From contig CAZIKB010000009.1 of assembly GCA_964539665.1 (NCBI GenBank), positions 19,284 through 83,283 on the forward strand: 64,000 bases of DNA, read 5' to 3'. The first letter of the stretch is position 1, and every line of letters starts with the position of its first letter. Positions 32,580 through 41,927 of this stretch are shown piece after piece. A model generated the notes under the pieces. The model saw only the letters and a program-made list of their open reading frames with translations. It was not told the origin of the DNA and ran no database searches. The stretch is from CAZIKB01 sp964539665 (GTDB taxonomy: Bacteria > Zhuqueibacterota > Zhuqueibacteria > Oceanimicrobiales > Oceanimicrobiaceae). The position numbers and the translations under genes were made by a program.

Positions 32580-34352
32580 ATGAAAAGTAAAAGTGATAAA
32601 ATTAAAGGATGTCATGTATTACATGGGATACCTTCTTCTCCAGGTATCGCAATTTCGAAAGTCTTTTTACTGAAGGGTGAAGCTGTAAAGATAGAGCCAA
32701 CAATTATTGATGAATCGCATACTGAAGCAGAAGTCGAAAAATTCAGATTGGCAATTCAAAAAGCAAAAAGGGAGCTCAAGTCGCTGCAAAGCAGAGTAGC
32801 TCAAAGAATTGGCCGTGAAAGTGCAAAGATATTTGATGTTCACCAATTGCTGTTGGAAGATAGCCTGATAATTGAAGAGACGATATCCGGAATTGAGAAT
32901 GAAAAAAAAAGTGCAGAATACGCCTTTTATGATACCATGCAGAAATACCAGAACACACTGGATGAAAGCTCGGTAGAGTATTTTCAAAGTAGAATCTCTG
33001 ATTTGAAAGATGTAAAACGAAGGGTTATTCGCCATATTCAGGGTAATCGCGTAGATTATCTAAGCAAATTGGAATGGTCTGCCATTATTGTTTCGATTGA
33101 TTTAACGCCCTCAGATACTGTTATGCTGGACAGGCGAAAAGTACTGGGTTTTGCAACAGATTTAGGCGGAAGATTTTCTCATGTGTCAATAATGGCACGT
33201 TCAATGGAGGTGCCAGCAGTTGTCGGACTGCGTGGTCTTTCATCAATGGTGGCGGAAGGTGACCGAATTATTATCGATGGTACCGAGGGCGCGATCGTGA
33301 TTCAGCCGGATGAAAAAACCTTAAAATATTATCGACAATTACAAGCCAGGTATTATGAAGTTGAACAAAGGCTTGCTAAAATTCGTGATCTGCCATCAAT
33401 TACAGAAGATGGCAAAGATATCGAGCTTTCAGCAAATATTGAATTTTCGGACGAAGTCGAATCTGCGATTTCACATGGCGCAAAGGGCATTGGGTTGTAT
33501 CGCACCGAATTTATATACCTCTCTAAAAGTGAATTGCCCACGGAGGAAGAACAATACCAGGAATATTGTAAAATTGCCAAGAAGATGTCACCTGATCCCG
33601 TTATAATACGAACAATGGATTTAGGCGGTGATAAAAATCCACAATCGATATTAATTCCCCCGGAAGAAAATCCCTTTCTTGGCTGGCGTGCTATTCGTAT
33701 TTCTTTGGAAAGACTGGATATTTTTAAAGTTCAGTTGCGCGCTATTTTAAGAGCCAGCGCATTGGGTAATGTCAAAATTCTGTTTCCAATGATCTCTGGA
33801 TTTGATGAACTTTTGGAATGCAAGAATGTTATAGAAATAGTAAAATCGGAATTAAGCAAAGAAAAAATTTCGTTTAATAAAGACCTTGAAATTGGTGTAA
33901 TGATAGAGGTGCCCTCGGCGGCAATACTGGCGGATAAATTGGCAAAAGAAGTCAGTTTCCTCAGCATTGGCACTAATGATCTTGTGCAATATCTTCTGGC
34001 AGTTGATAGAGGCAATGAACGGATAGCCTATCTCTATAAACATTTACATCCTGCTGTTCTTCGTTCGATTAAAGACATTATCGTCGCTGGTCACAAGGAA
34101 GGTGTTTGGGTTGGCATGTGTGGTGAAATGGCAGGCGATCCATTAGCGACCTTAATTCTTCTTGGTCTTGAATTAGATGAATTTAGTGTAAGTCCTTTAT
34201 CTGTACCGGAAATTAAAAAAATAATCCGCTCGGTTGATTTTCGAGAAGCCGTCAGAGTTGCCAATAAAGCGCTTGAGTTCGAGAAATCTTCTGATGTGGA
34301 AAGATTCATGACTAAAATTATGCGTAAAAAGTTTAAGGATTTAATAATCTAA
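32580..34352 (+). CDS. ptsI: Phosphoenolpyruvate-protein phosphotransferase (PTS enzyme I)
   Basis: A 590-residue enzyme I that phosphorylates HPr from PEP. The N-terminal domain includes the HPr-binding helices and the swivelling phosphohistidine domain with H201 in GGRFSHVSIMARS. The C-terminal PEP-binding TIM barrel has GIGLYRTEF, IRTMDLGGDK, MIEVPSAA, SIGTNDLVQY and the catalytic cysteine in GMCGEMAGD. Its length is slightly more than the usual 570-575. It is cotranscribed with ptsH, 12 bases upstream. Confidence 0.95.
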   Translation: MKSKSDKIKGCHVLHGIPSSPGIAISKVFLLKGEAVKIEPTIIDESHTEAEVEKFRLAIQKAKRELKSLQSRVAQRIGRESAKIFDVHQLLLEDSLIIEETISGIENEKKSAEYAFYDTMQKYQNTLDESSVEYFQSRISDLKDVKRRVIRHIQGNRVDYLSKLEWSAIIVSIDLTPSDTVMLDRRKVLGFATDLGGRFSHVSIMARSMEVPAVVGLRGLSSMVAEGDRIIIDGTEGAIVIQPDEKTLKYYRQLQARYYEVEQRLAKIRDLPSITEDGKDIELSANIEFSDEVESAISHGAKGIGLYRTEFIYLSKSELPTEEEQYQEYCKIAKKMSPDPVIIRTMDLGGDKNPQSILIPPEENPFLGWRAIRISLERLDIFKVQLRAILRASALGNVKILFPMISGFDELLECKNVIEIVKSELSKEKISFNKDLEIGVMIEVPSAAILADKLAKEVSFLSIGTNDLVQYLLAVDRGNERIAYLYKHLHPAVLRSIKDIIVAGHKEGVWVGMCGEMAGDPLATLILLGLELDEFSVSPLSVPEIKKIIRSVDFREAVRVANKALEFEKSSDVERFMTKIMRKKFKDLII

Positions 34353-34383
34353 CCAAACTTATGAACTCAACATAGATATTAAA

Positions 34384-35454
34384 ATGTTAAAATTAAATAG
34401 TAATGAAATTGTAAAATTTGATTCAGAGGGAATGTTGGACTATATTCTTCAATTCCCGCAACAATTGCAACATGCTTTAAAAATTTCAAAGAATTTTCAA
34501 CTGGATTTCAAGTCTGCTCAAATTAGCAATATTTGCGCGACTGGTATGGGCGGTTCCGGAATCAGTGGCGATGTTGTGCGAAGTTGTTTCACAGACATTT
34601 TGAAGGTCCCTTTTTTCGTCAATCGTTATTATAGTTTGCCCAACTTTGTTGATAACCGTTCTTTAGTAATTGTTTTGAGCTACTCGGGTAATACAGAAGA
34701 AACTCTGTCAGCATATCAGGATGCATGCAGTCGGAAAGCTAAAATTGTTTGCATTACCTCTGGAGGGGAGTTAGCTGAATTAGCCGCATCCAATGGACAT
34801 CCAATATTATTAATCCCGGCCGGTTACAGTCCTCGGGCAGCTCTTGGGTATTTAACCGTTCCATTGCTTTATTGTCTATATTTGACCGGATTGATTTCCA
34901 ATCCTGAAGCAGACATAACAGAAACTATAGACTTGTTAAATAAGCTCAGTGATGAATACCATCCAGATCATAATAGCAATCTTCCCAAAAAGATGGCGTA
35001 TGCCTTAAAAGGGAAAATACCATTAATTTATGCTTCTGTAAATAGTTTTGAAGCGATCGTCTGGCGCTGGAAAGGACAACTATCGGAAAACGGGGAAGTT
35101 TTAGCTTTTTGCAATTTGTTTTCAGAATTGAATCATAATGAAATCATGGGCTGGGGCCCGCTCACTGAAATAAATCGCAATTTTCAGGTAATATATTTAA
35201 AAGATCGTGATTATCGCGATCAAATTAAAAGTAGAATGCATGTTACAAAAGATATACTTGAAAGACACAGCGCGCCCATTATTGAAGTTGAAAGCAGCGG
35301 TGAATCATTGTTAGCGCGAATTTTCTCATTAATTTTCCTGGGTGATATGGTTAGTCTATATCTGGCTATTTTAAATGAAGTTGATCCTACTCCCGTTAAA
35401 AATATTGACTTTTTAAAACAACAAATTAATTTGACTTTTAGTGAAAATATTTAG
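34384..35454 (+). CDS. Bifunctional phosphoglucose/phosphomannose isomerase
   Basis: A 356-residue SIS-domain isomerase. The N-terminal SIS domain has ATGMGGSGISGD and VIVLSYSGNTEETL; the second contains the conserved NLFSELNHNEIMGW loop and the HSAPI-type end region. These features identify the archaeal/bacterial PGI-PMI family, which interconverts glucose-6-P or mannose-6-P with fructose-6-P. It starts 31 bases after ptsI, linking sugar uptake and first-step metabolism. Confidence 0.9.
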   Translation: MLKLNSNEIVKFDSEGMLDYILQFPQQLQHALKISKNFQLDFKSAQISNICATGMGGSGISGDVVRSCFTDILKVPFFVNRYYSLPNFVDNRSLVIVLSYSGNTEETLSAYQDACSRKAKIVCITSGGELAELAASNGHPILLIPAGYSPRAALGYLTVPLLYCLYLTGLISNPEADITETIDLLNKLSDEYHPDHNSNLPKKMAYALKGKIPLIYASVNSFEAIVWRWKGQLSENGEVLAFCNLFSELNHNEIMGWGPLTEINRNFQVIYLKDRDYRDQIKSRMHVTKDILERHSAPIIEVESSGESLLARIFSLIFLGDMVSLYLAILNEVDPTPVKNIDFLKQQINLTFSENI

Positions 35455-35492
35455 TATCGTAATTGAACACATAATGGAAAGGAGCTATATTT

Positions 35493-36629
35493 ATGTCCGG
35501 AATGTTATTTACTTCAGAATCTGTAACAGAAGGGCATCCAGATAAAGTTGCGGATCAAATATCTGATGCTGTGCTTGATGCGATTTTTGAAGATGACCCG
35601 CAAGGAAGGGTGGCATGTGAAACCTATGTAACTACAGGTCTCGTGATGGTTGGCGGTGAAATTACTACAAATACTTACGTTGATATTCCAAGTATTGTTC
35701 GAGGAACGGTTAAGGAAATTGGTTATACAGATGCAAGCTATGGATTTGACTATTTAACCTGTGCAGTAGTAAACACCATTCAACAGCAATCAGTAGATAT
35801 TGCTTTAGGCGTTGACAGAGACGGTGCAGGAGATCAGGGGATGATGTTTGGCTATGCAAATAATGAAACCAAAGAACTCATGCCTTTGCCTATAATGCTG
35901 GCCCACAAACTTACCATGCAGTTGGCTGATGTACGGAAAAAAGGAATACTCCCCTTTGTTCGGCCAGACGGAAAATCTCAGGTGAGTGTGCGGTATGTGG
36001 ACGGCAAACCAGTGAAAGTAGAAACGGTAGTAATATCAACTCAGCATGAACCAGACGTTAATCAGGAAACCATAAGGGAGCAGATCATTCAAAAAGTAAT
36101 CAAACCTGTTATTCCAACTGATTACTATAATACCAATGAAATTATTTATCACGTGAATCCAACCGGCCGGTTTGTTGTGGGCGGACCGCATGGTGATACT
36201 GGCTTGACCGGACGCAAAATTATTGTGGATACATACGGTGGTTATGGGCGGCATGGCGGAGGCGCTTTTTCAGGGAAGGACCCAACGAAAGTTGACCGAT
36301 CTGCTTCATACGCTGCCAGGTATATTGCTAAAAATATAGTAGCAGCAGAATTAGCCGATAAATGCGAGATTCAATTGGCCTATGCAATCGGTGTTGCTCA
36401 ACCAGTGTCCGTCAACGTAGAAACTTTCGACACCGGTAAAATGCCAGATGATGAGATTGCAAAGCTGGTAGTTAAAAATTTTGTTCTCACTCCAAAAGGT
36501 ATCATCGAAATGCTGGATTTACGCCGGCCAATTTATAAACGAACAGCCGCTTACGGACACTTCGGCAGAGAGGAAGACAGCTTCACCTGGGAGAAAACCG
36601 ATAAAGTGCGGGATTTGGCAAGAGGATAA
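35493..36629 (+). CDS. metK: S-adenosylmethionine synthetase
   Basis: A 378-residue enzyme that makes SAM from methionine and ATP. It shows the N-terminal SESVTEGHPDKVADQISDAV, the central DRDGAGDQGMMFGYA and the glycine-rich P-loop GGGAFSGKDPTKVDRSA, all canonical. AAGGAG precedes the ATG at 35493. The next gene, ahcY, recycles the SAM by-product; the two SAM-dependent radical enzymes in the window would use its product. No SAM riboswitch was seen in the short 38-base leader. Confidence 0.97.
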   Translation: MSGMLFTSESVTEGHPDKVADQISDAVLDAIFEDDPQGRVACETYVTTGLVMVGGEITTNTYVDIPSIVRGTVKEIGYTDASYGFDYLTCAVVNTIQQQSVDIALGVDRDGAGDQGMMFGYANNETKELMPLPIMLAHKLTMQLADVRKKGILPFVRPDGKSQVSVRYVDGKPVKVETVVISTQHEPDVNQETIREQIIQKVIKPVIPTDYYNTNEIIYHVNPTGRFVVGGPHGDTGLTGRKIIVDTYGGYGRHGGGAFSGKDPTKVDRSASYAARYIAKNIVAAELADKCEIQLAYAIGVAQPVSVNVETFDTGKMPDDEIAKLVVKNFVLTPKGIIEMLDLRRPIYKRTAAYGHFGREEDSFTWEKTDKVRDLARG

Positions 36630-36664
36630 TAAATTAAAAATTAAATTTAATTAGTGGAGGTCAT

Positions 36665-37924
36665 GTGAATTACGACATCAAGGATTTGAATTTAGCTACG
36701 GAAGGCAAAAAAAGAATTGAATGGGCTGAAAACGATATGCCTGTTCTCAGGCAAGTACGAGAAAGATTTTCTCAGGAACAACCATTACGTGGACACAAAA
36801 TGTCTGCATGTCTGCATATTACCGCCGAAACAGCAAATTTAGGACGTACATTACAGGCTGGAGGTGCCGATTTAGTCCTTTGCGCATCAAATCCTCTTTC
36901 TACTCAGGATGACGTCACGGCGTCCTTAGTGAAAGATTATAATATTCCGGTGTTTGCTGTAAATGGTGAAGATAATGAAACTTACTATAAGCATATCGCC
37001 GCAGCGATTGAACATAGACCAGTGGTAACCATGGATGACGGAGCTGACCTGGTTTCTGCCATCCTCGCCGATTACCCTGAAATCGGGAAAAACATTTTGG
37101 GAAGTATGGAAGAAACGACCACAGGTGTGATTCGCTTAAAAGCGATGGAACGCGACGGAGCTTTAAAATTTCCTGTTATTGCAGTTAATGATGCCGTCAC
37201 AAAGAATTTATTTGATAATCGTTATGGTACCGGACAGTCTACAATAGATGGTATCATTCGGGCTACGGATGTTCTTTTGGCAGGCAAAAACGTGGTGATT
37301 GCCGGTTATGGCTGGTGCGGGAAAGGCGTCTCCATGCGAGCCAGGGGAATGGGCGGAAATGTCATTGTAACCGAAGTAGAACCTGTGCGCGCTTTAGAGG
37401 CGGTTATGGATGGTTTCAGAGTCATGTCTATGCATGATGCTGCAAAAATTGGAGATTTGTTTATCACACTAACGGGTAATATTCATGTGCTTCGCAAAGA
37501 GCATTTCCAGCTAATGAAAGACGGAGCATTAGTTGCTAATTCTGGTCATTTTAACGTTGAAATTGATATTGATGCGTTAGCTGGATTAGCAAAAGAAATA
37601 CGAAAAAACATTAGAAATTTTGTGGATCAATATGTTATGCATGATGGGCGCCGCATTAATTTGTTAGGCGAGGGTCGCCTGATAAATTTAGCTGCTGCAG
37701 AAGGCCATCCGGCTTCCGTCATGGATATGAGTTTTGCAACGCAAGCTTTGGCAACAGAATATGTCATTAAAAATGAAGGTAAATTAACAGCGCAAGTATA
37801 CACAGTTCCTACCGAAGTTGAGGACTGGGTTGCCGCGCTGAAATTGAAATCAATGGGTATTACCATTGATGAACTGACCGCTGAACAAAAACACTATTTA
37901 GATTCCTGGGAAATGGGTACCTGA
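36665..37924 (+). CDS. ahcY: Adenosylhomocysteinase
   Basis: A 419-residue NAD-dependent enzyme that cleaves S-adenosylhomocysteine. Visible motifs are CLHITAETANL, CASNPLSTQDDV, the NAD-binding GYGWCGKGVSMRARGMG, TLTGN and NSGHFN. It is shorter than proteobacterial AhcY (about 470) and resembles archaeal or Thermotoga-type forms. The start is GTG at 36665, with GGAGG 5 bases upstream; the ATG two bases earlier is out of frame. It follows metK by 35 bases as a methyl-cycle pair. Confidence 0.95.
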   Translation: MNYDIKDLNLATEGKKRIEWAENDMPVLRQVRERFSQEQPLRGHKMSACLHITAETANLGRTLQAGGADLVLCASNPLSTQDDVTASLVKDYNIPVFAVNGEDNETYYKHIAAAIEHRPVVTMDDGADLVSAILADYPEIGKNILGSMEETTTGVIRLKAMERDGALKFPVIAVNDAVTKNLFDNRYGTGQSTIDGIIRATDVLLAGKNVVIAGYGWCGKGVSMRARGMGGNVIVTEVEPVRALEAVMDGFRVMSMHDAAKIGDLFITLTGNIHVLRKEHFQLMKDGALVANSGHFNVEIDIDALAGLAKEIRKNIRNFVDQYVMHDGRRINLLGEGRLINLAAAEGHPASVMDMSFATQALATEYVIKNEGKLTAQVYTVPTEVEDWVAALKLKSMGITIDELTAEQKHYLDSWEMGT

Positions 37925-38490
37925 TATTTATTTCCAACCTATACTGATGTCCGGAACAGCCTCATGTTATTTATAATATGAGGCTTCAAAATTCTTCTGT
38001 CGCAATCTGCTCTACTAATCATCCTGAATTGTGTAATCCCAGAGCGTTACAAAATTTAAAATTGTATTCAATGTGTGAACTTTTATTCTATCGTTCCGAA
38101 GAAGCTTGTTTATTGAGAGAGAATATCCGAGTTTAATTGTCGAAAATAGATATCGCCTTAATAAATGATGGGACTCAGCTTTACTATACTTTGAAAGTTT
38201 AGTGAAGCTCCATATATCCTCAAATTTTGATTGTGTACGAAAATAGTGTTTGATAGTTGATTCTGGATGCAAGAAAGTTCTTACAAGCTAAATTGTCCAA
38301 ATGGCCATGATTTGAAGCTTTATGCCTAAAGAATACACTTAGTTTACCGAATTAAATAAGATAAGAAACCGGTATGACAAAAGTGCATAAAAACATCGCC
38401 CGATAAATTTTAATCCTACTATTGAGCTTAATGAGTTCTGCACCCGTGTCATGAATTATAATCAATTTTAACTTTATGATGAGGTTAAAT
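37925..38490. other. Long intergenic region with no recognised gene
   Basis: 566 bases. Apart from the hairpin listed at 37958-37985, I see nothing that supports a gene. Minus-strand frames at 38015-38272 and 38352-38540 have low-complexity composition, no ribosome-binding site and no known motif. Confidence 0.5.
37958..37985 (+). terminator. 28-base palindrome after ahcY
   Basis: AGCCTCATGTTA pairs with TATAATATGAGGCT-type sequence to give a stem of about 12 pairs with one G:U. It begins 34 bases after the ahcY stop. The following sequence is only weakly T-rich, so termination is probable but not certain. Confidence 0.4.
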
Positions 38491-40566
38491 ATGTTCAGAA
38501 AGTTTTCTTTTTTACACAATTTGTGGATGAATAAAATCACAGGTTTTAAGATTAAGCGTTTAATTTATATTTTAGGCGCATCATTATTGATTTTCAATCT
38601 TGTCCACTGTTCTTTTGATAAGCCCAGCGCTCCTTCGTGGGAGGTGGAAGTTGCGATTCCTTTAATCAGCAGAGTTTATACTATGAAAGAAATAGCAGAC
38701 GATGAATCTTCCATTGGATTGGACACCACGGGTACCTTATATTTTGAGCAGACATCCGAATTAGATGAATATTATGTCGGAGACCAGTTAACCATTCATG
38801 ATAAACAAAAATTTTTCACCCTTGACCTTGGCTCCTTTAACGTCAATGCACCCGGATCTGAAGCTACAAATGTTGAGCTCAGGGAAATATATCCGGAGGC
38901 GGATAATTTACACGGTCAGGAAATAAGTGTTTTGCCATTCAGTTTTGCCACCAGCAAGAAGACTTTGGATGCCTATGATGGATTTGAATATGTGGTAATT
39001 GACACCGGCCATGTTTCAGTCCGAGTACAAAATGATCTGATTATAGCGTTAGGACCACCCATTAGCATCGAAATATGGGACGCTGGTTCAGATACTTTAA
39101 TCATTTCATCCAGGGAATCGGTTCAGATAGGACCAGGAGAAACCAAAACATTTCAAATTCCATTGGCCGGTAAAAAGCTATCAAACTGGCTTTCGGTTCT
39201 ACTGAACGCTGATACGCCTGGTAGTAATGGAGGTGTAATTATAAATGCGAACAGCAGATTTATAGTTGATGTAGAAATCAGTGATCTCAAAGTACATGAA
39301 GCATTGGCGGAGATTCCTCGTCAGGTGGTTTCTAATGAAGATGAAATAACGATTACTGATTCACTTATTATAACGGAAGCTACAATTGAAAAAGGCCTCG
39401 TTGAGATGGATTTAGGAGGGACGTTTCCTCTGGATGCCTGGATCCATTATAGACTGCCAGATTTTATCTCCCAAACCGGGCAGGAGCTGGTTGATTCCTT
39501 ATACATCAATCGAAATTCAACCGACAAAAAATACATTAATTTAGACAACTATACTTTACAACCACAATTGGCTGATTTTGGTCAACAAAAAATCCAATTC
39601 CAGTGGACAGCAGAAACTATTGATTCAGGCACAGAAATGATTTTGGTCAGGGCCAACGATTTAGTAAATGCTGAAATTAATTTGTCGAAAATAAATTTTT
39701 CTTCGTATTCAGGTAAAATTGGCAGTGAGAAAATTGATATTACTCAGGAAGAAATTGAGTTTGATATTCCTGCTGACCTGGATAGTATATTTTTTGAAAC
39801 CGCGCAGATGAAATTGACCATAAACAATAGTATTAATTTTCCAGCGGTAATAAATTTTGAAATTGAGGGACAGAACGAGTCTGGTGCAATTTCAAAGATG
39901 AGTGTTAATGAAACCATTCAGCCTTCTGAGCAGCCTGGTGTTGCCACTCCAACAGTCATTGTTTTAAACCAAAACAACAGTAATATCAAGGAGTTTATCA
40001 GTATTCTTCCTTCATTAATACATATCGATGGTCAGGTAACAATTGGAGATATAAATATGATTGGTACGGTTACCTCTGATGATTTTGTGAATGGAGAAGT
40101 AAAGATAACCGCACCGTTTTCCCTGAAATTACCGTCACAGACTATTGAATCTGATGTAAATGATTTGGACATTGATGATGATGTGAAAGATGATATTATC
40201 GATAACTTATCTTCCGGATCTTTTTATGCCGAAATTTCAAATCATTTGCCAGTTGGAGCAGCCGTAGAAATTATGTTCGCACAATCCGAAGCAGAAGTAT
40301 TTGACCAGTCGATTTTAGAAATAGGACCACTCAGAACTGAGGCTGCCCTGGTTAATAGTTCAGGATACGTAGAAAATGCCAGGGATGGTGAAATCACGTT
40401 TGACCTGACTGAAGACCAAATGCGCACCTTTCTGAAATCGCCTCTTTATATAGGCTTACGGGTCGCGGTGGATGGTACAAATGGTCAATATGTAAAGGTA
40501 CGCGGTTCTGATTACATACAAATTAAATCTTTCAGTAAAATTAAAGTAAAAATTAATCAAGATTAA
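38491..40566 (+). CDS. Large secreted lipoprotein of unknown function
   Basis: A 691-residue protein with a lipoprotein signal: a basic start, a hydrophobic core LIYILGASLLIFNLV and lipobox LVHC at about residues 37-40. The mature protein is mostly beta, acidic and Thr/Ser-rich, starting SFDKPSAPSWEVEVAIPLI; such proteins occur beside PorV-like barrels in FCB bacteria. No catalytic motif is visible. The ATG at 38491 is preferred over one 15 bases upstream because GATGAGG lies just before it. The next gene, a barrel protein, starts 15 bases downstream, so the two are probably cotranscribed and may form an outer-membrane complex. Confidence 0.7.
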   Translation: MFRKFSFLHNLWMNKITGFKIKRLIYILGASLLIFNLVHCSFDKPSAPSWEVEVAIPLISRVYTMKEIADDESSIGLDTTGTLYFEQTSELDEYYVGDQLTIHDKQKFFTLDLGSFNVNAPGSEATNVELREIYPEADNLHGQEISVLPFSFATSKKTLDAYDGFEYVVIDTGHVSVRVQNDLIIALGPPISIEIWDAGSDTLIISSRESVQIGPGETKTFQIPLAGKKLSNWLSVLLNADTPGSNGGVIINANSRFIVDVEISDLKVHEALAEIPRQVVSNEDEITITDSLIITEATIEKGLVEMDLGGTFPLDAWIHYRLPDFISQTGQELVDSLYINRNSTDKKYINLDNYTLQPQLADFGQQKIQFQWTAETIDSGTEMILVRANDLVNAEINLSKINFSSYSGKIGSEKIDITQEEIEFDIPADLDSIFFETAQMKLTINNSINFPAVINFEIEGQNESGAISKMSVNETIQPSEQPGVATPTVIVLNQNNSNIKEFISILPSLIHIDGQVTIGDINMIGTVTSDDFVNGEVKITAPFSLKLPSQTIESDVNDLDIDDDVKDDIIDNLSSGSFYAEISNHLPVGAAVEIMFAQSEAEVFDQSILEIGPLRTEAALVNSSGYVENARDGEITFDLTEDQMRTFLKSPLYIGLRVAVDGTNGQYVKVRGSDYIQIKSFSKIKVKINQD

Positions 40567-40581
40567 AGTGGAATAAATACT

Positions 40582-41853
40582 ATGATTACAAAAAAAATAA
40601 AATTAATTTGGATAATTATAATTTGTGTTGGTTTATGTCTGTGTTTTAACGCTTTAGCGTTCGCACAGTCCGGAATGTCAAATGCGCGCAGCGTTGCCAT
40701 GGGAGGCGCTTATTCCGCTTTAGCGCGCGGAGTAGAGTCACCAGCATGGAATCCGGCAAATCTGGCTCTCTCTGCAAAGAAAAAATATCACTTAAACCTG
40801 TTTTCGGTAGGATTAGGAATTAATAACAACAGCTTTAGTAAAAAGCAATATGACTTGTATAACGGCAAATTTCTCACTGAAAAAGATAAACTGGATATAT
40901 TAACCAGTATTCCTGATGAAGGAATAAATGGGAATCTTGATACTGAGGTTCAGGCTCTGGGATTTGCTATTGGGAATTTTGCTTTTTCAGCATCTGGATT
41001 AGGAGCATCTGATTTTACTTTTTCTAAGGATGTTGCAGAGCTGGCGCTGAATGGTAATGAAATAGATCGGGTTTATAATATTGGGAATACTCGCGGTGAA
41101 GGCTGGGGAATTTCAAGCTATGGAGTATCAGTCGGTTTTCCACTATCTGTTTCTTTTTTTCAGGAATTTGCGGTTGGCGTTTCTATAAAATATCTGAAGG
41201 GGCACGTTTTTGGAAAAGTGGTTGAAGCTGAAAGCTCGATGCTAACAAATATAAACGGCGTTCACGGGTCCGGGAAATTAGTGCTCGATCACTCTCTTGG
41301 CGGCAATGGATTTTCCCTGGATATCGGTTCGGCTGCTCTTGTAAATCAAAATTGGGCTATCAGTTTTGGAATTTCCAACCTTGTGAACAAAATAAGCTGG
41401 AATAATGATAACGAACGATTTACTTACACCTTTACTGCTGACTCCATATCAGTCGAAAAAATAGAAGATACGGATATTGATTCAGTTTACATTGATTCGG
41501 ATGAAACAGAAGATATTGATTCTTTTAGCTCAACCCTGCCTTCTCAAATGAGAATAGGCGTCGCCCGTATGACTGAGAGGCTGACTTTAACGTTTGATTA
41601 TGTTCAGGGATTTAAAAAATCTGCGGGTGTTACGTCAACACCGAGACTTGCATTTGGTTCGGAATTTCGGTTCATCAATTTTTTGCCCCTGCGCGCAGGT
41701 ATGGCTTTTGGCGGGAAAAGTGGTTTTTCTACCTCAGCAGGTTTTGCCTTCGATTTTTCATTTTTTAGTTGGGATTTCGCAATCTCAAACAAAGGCGGCG
41801 TGTTTTCCGGAAAAGGACTGGCCTTAGCATTTGGGTGGATGTTCCGATTCTAA
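40582..41853 (+). CDS. Outer-membrane beta-barrel protein (PorV/FadL-like, DUF5723-type)
   Basis: A 423-residue protein with a signal peptide (about 1-29, ending AFAQS) and an opening ARSVAMGGAYSALARGVESP...NPANL, typical of PorV/FadL-like and DUF5723 barrels in FCB bacteria. The remainder alternates amphipathic strands and ends in an aromatic residue (WMFRF), the outer-membrane insertion signal. In type IX systems PorV shuttles substrates, but nothing here singles out that function. It is 15 bases after the lipoprotein gene and precedes a bidirectional terminator. Confidence 0.75.
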   Translation: MITKKIKLIWIIIICVGLCLCFNALAFAQSGMSNARSVAMGGAYSALARGVESPAWNPANLALSAKKKYHLNLFSVGLGINNNSFSKKQYDLYNGKFLTEKDKLDILTSIPDEGINGNLDTEVQALGFAIGNFAFSASGLGASDFTFSKDVAELALNGNEIDRVYNIGNTRGEGWGISSYGVSVGFPLSVSFFQEFAVGVSIKYLKGHVFGKVVEAESSMLTNINGVHGSGKLVLDHSLGGNGFSLDIGSAALVNQNWAISFGISNLVNKISWNNDNERFTYTFTADSISVEKIEDTDIDSVYIDSDETEDIDSFSSTLPSQMRIGVARMTERLTLTFDYVQGFKKSAGVTSTPRLAFGSEFRFINFLPLRAGMAFGGKSGFSTSAGFAFDFSFFSWDFAISNKGGVFSGKGLALAFGWMFRF

Positions 41854-41892
41854 CTCAGATTTGGAAGTCAGGATTTTCTTGAACTCATTTTG

Positions 41893-41922
41893 AATGCCGG
41901 CCCTTTGGCCGGCATTTCTGTT
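41893..41922. terminator. Terminator hairpin between convergent genes
   Basis: AATGCCGGCC (41893-41902) pairs perfectly with GGCCGGCATT (41907-41916) around CTTT. It sits in the 74-base gap between the convergent barrel and LptG-like genes and can serve both strands. Confidence 0.75.
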
Positions 41923-41927
41923 TGAAA

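Noticed and set aside
35455..35492. SAM-sensing riboswitch before metK
   Set aside because: Only 38 bases separate metK from the preceding gene, too short for any known SAM aptamer with expression platform, and no aptamer core was seen.
38015..38272. 85-codon minus-strand frame after ahcY
   Set aside because: I considered a relic of a transposase or four-helix-bundle protein, but no motif of either can be identified and there is no start signal.
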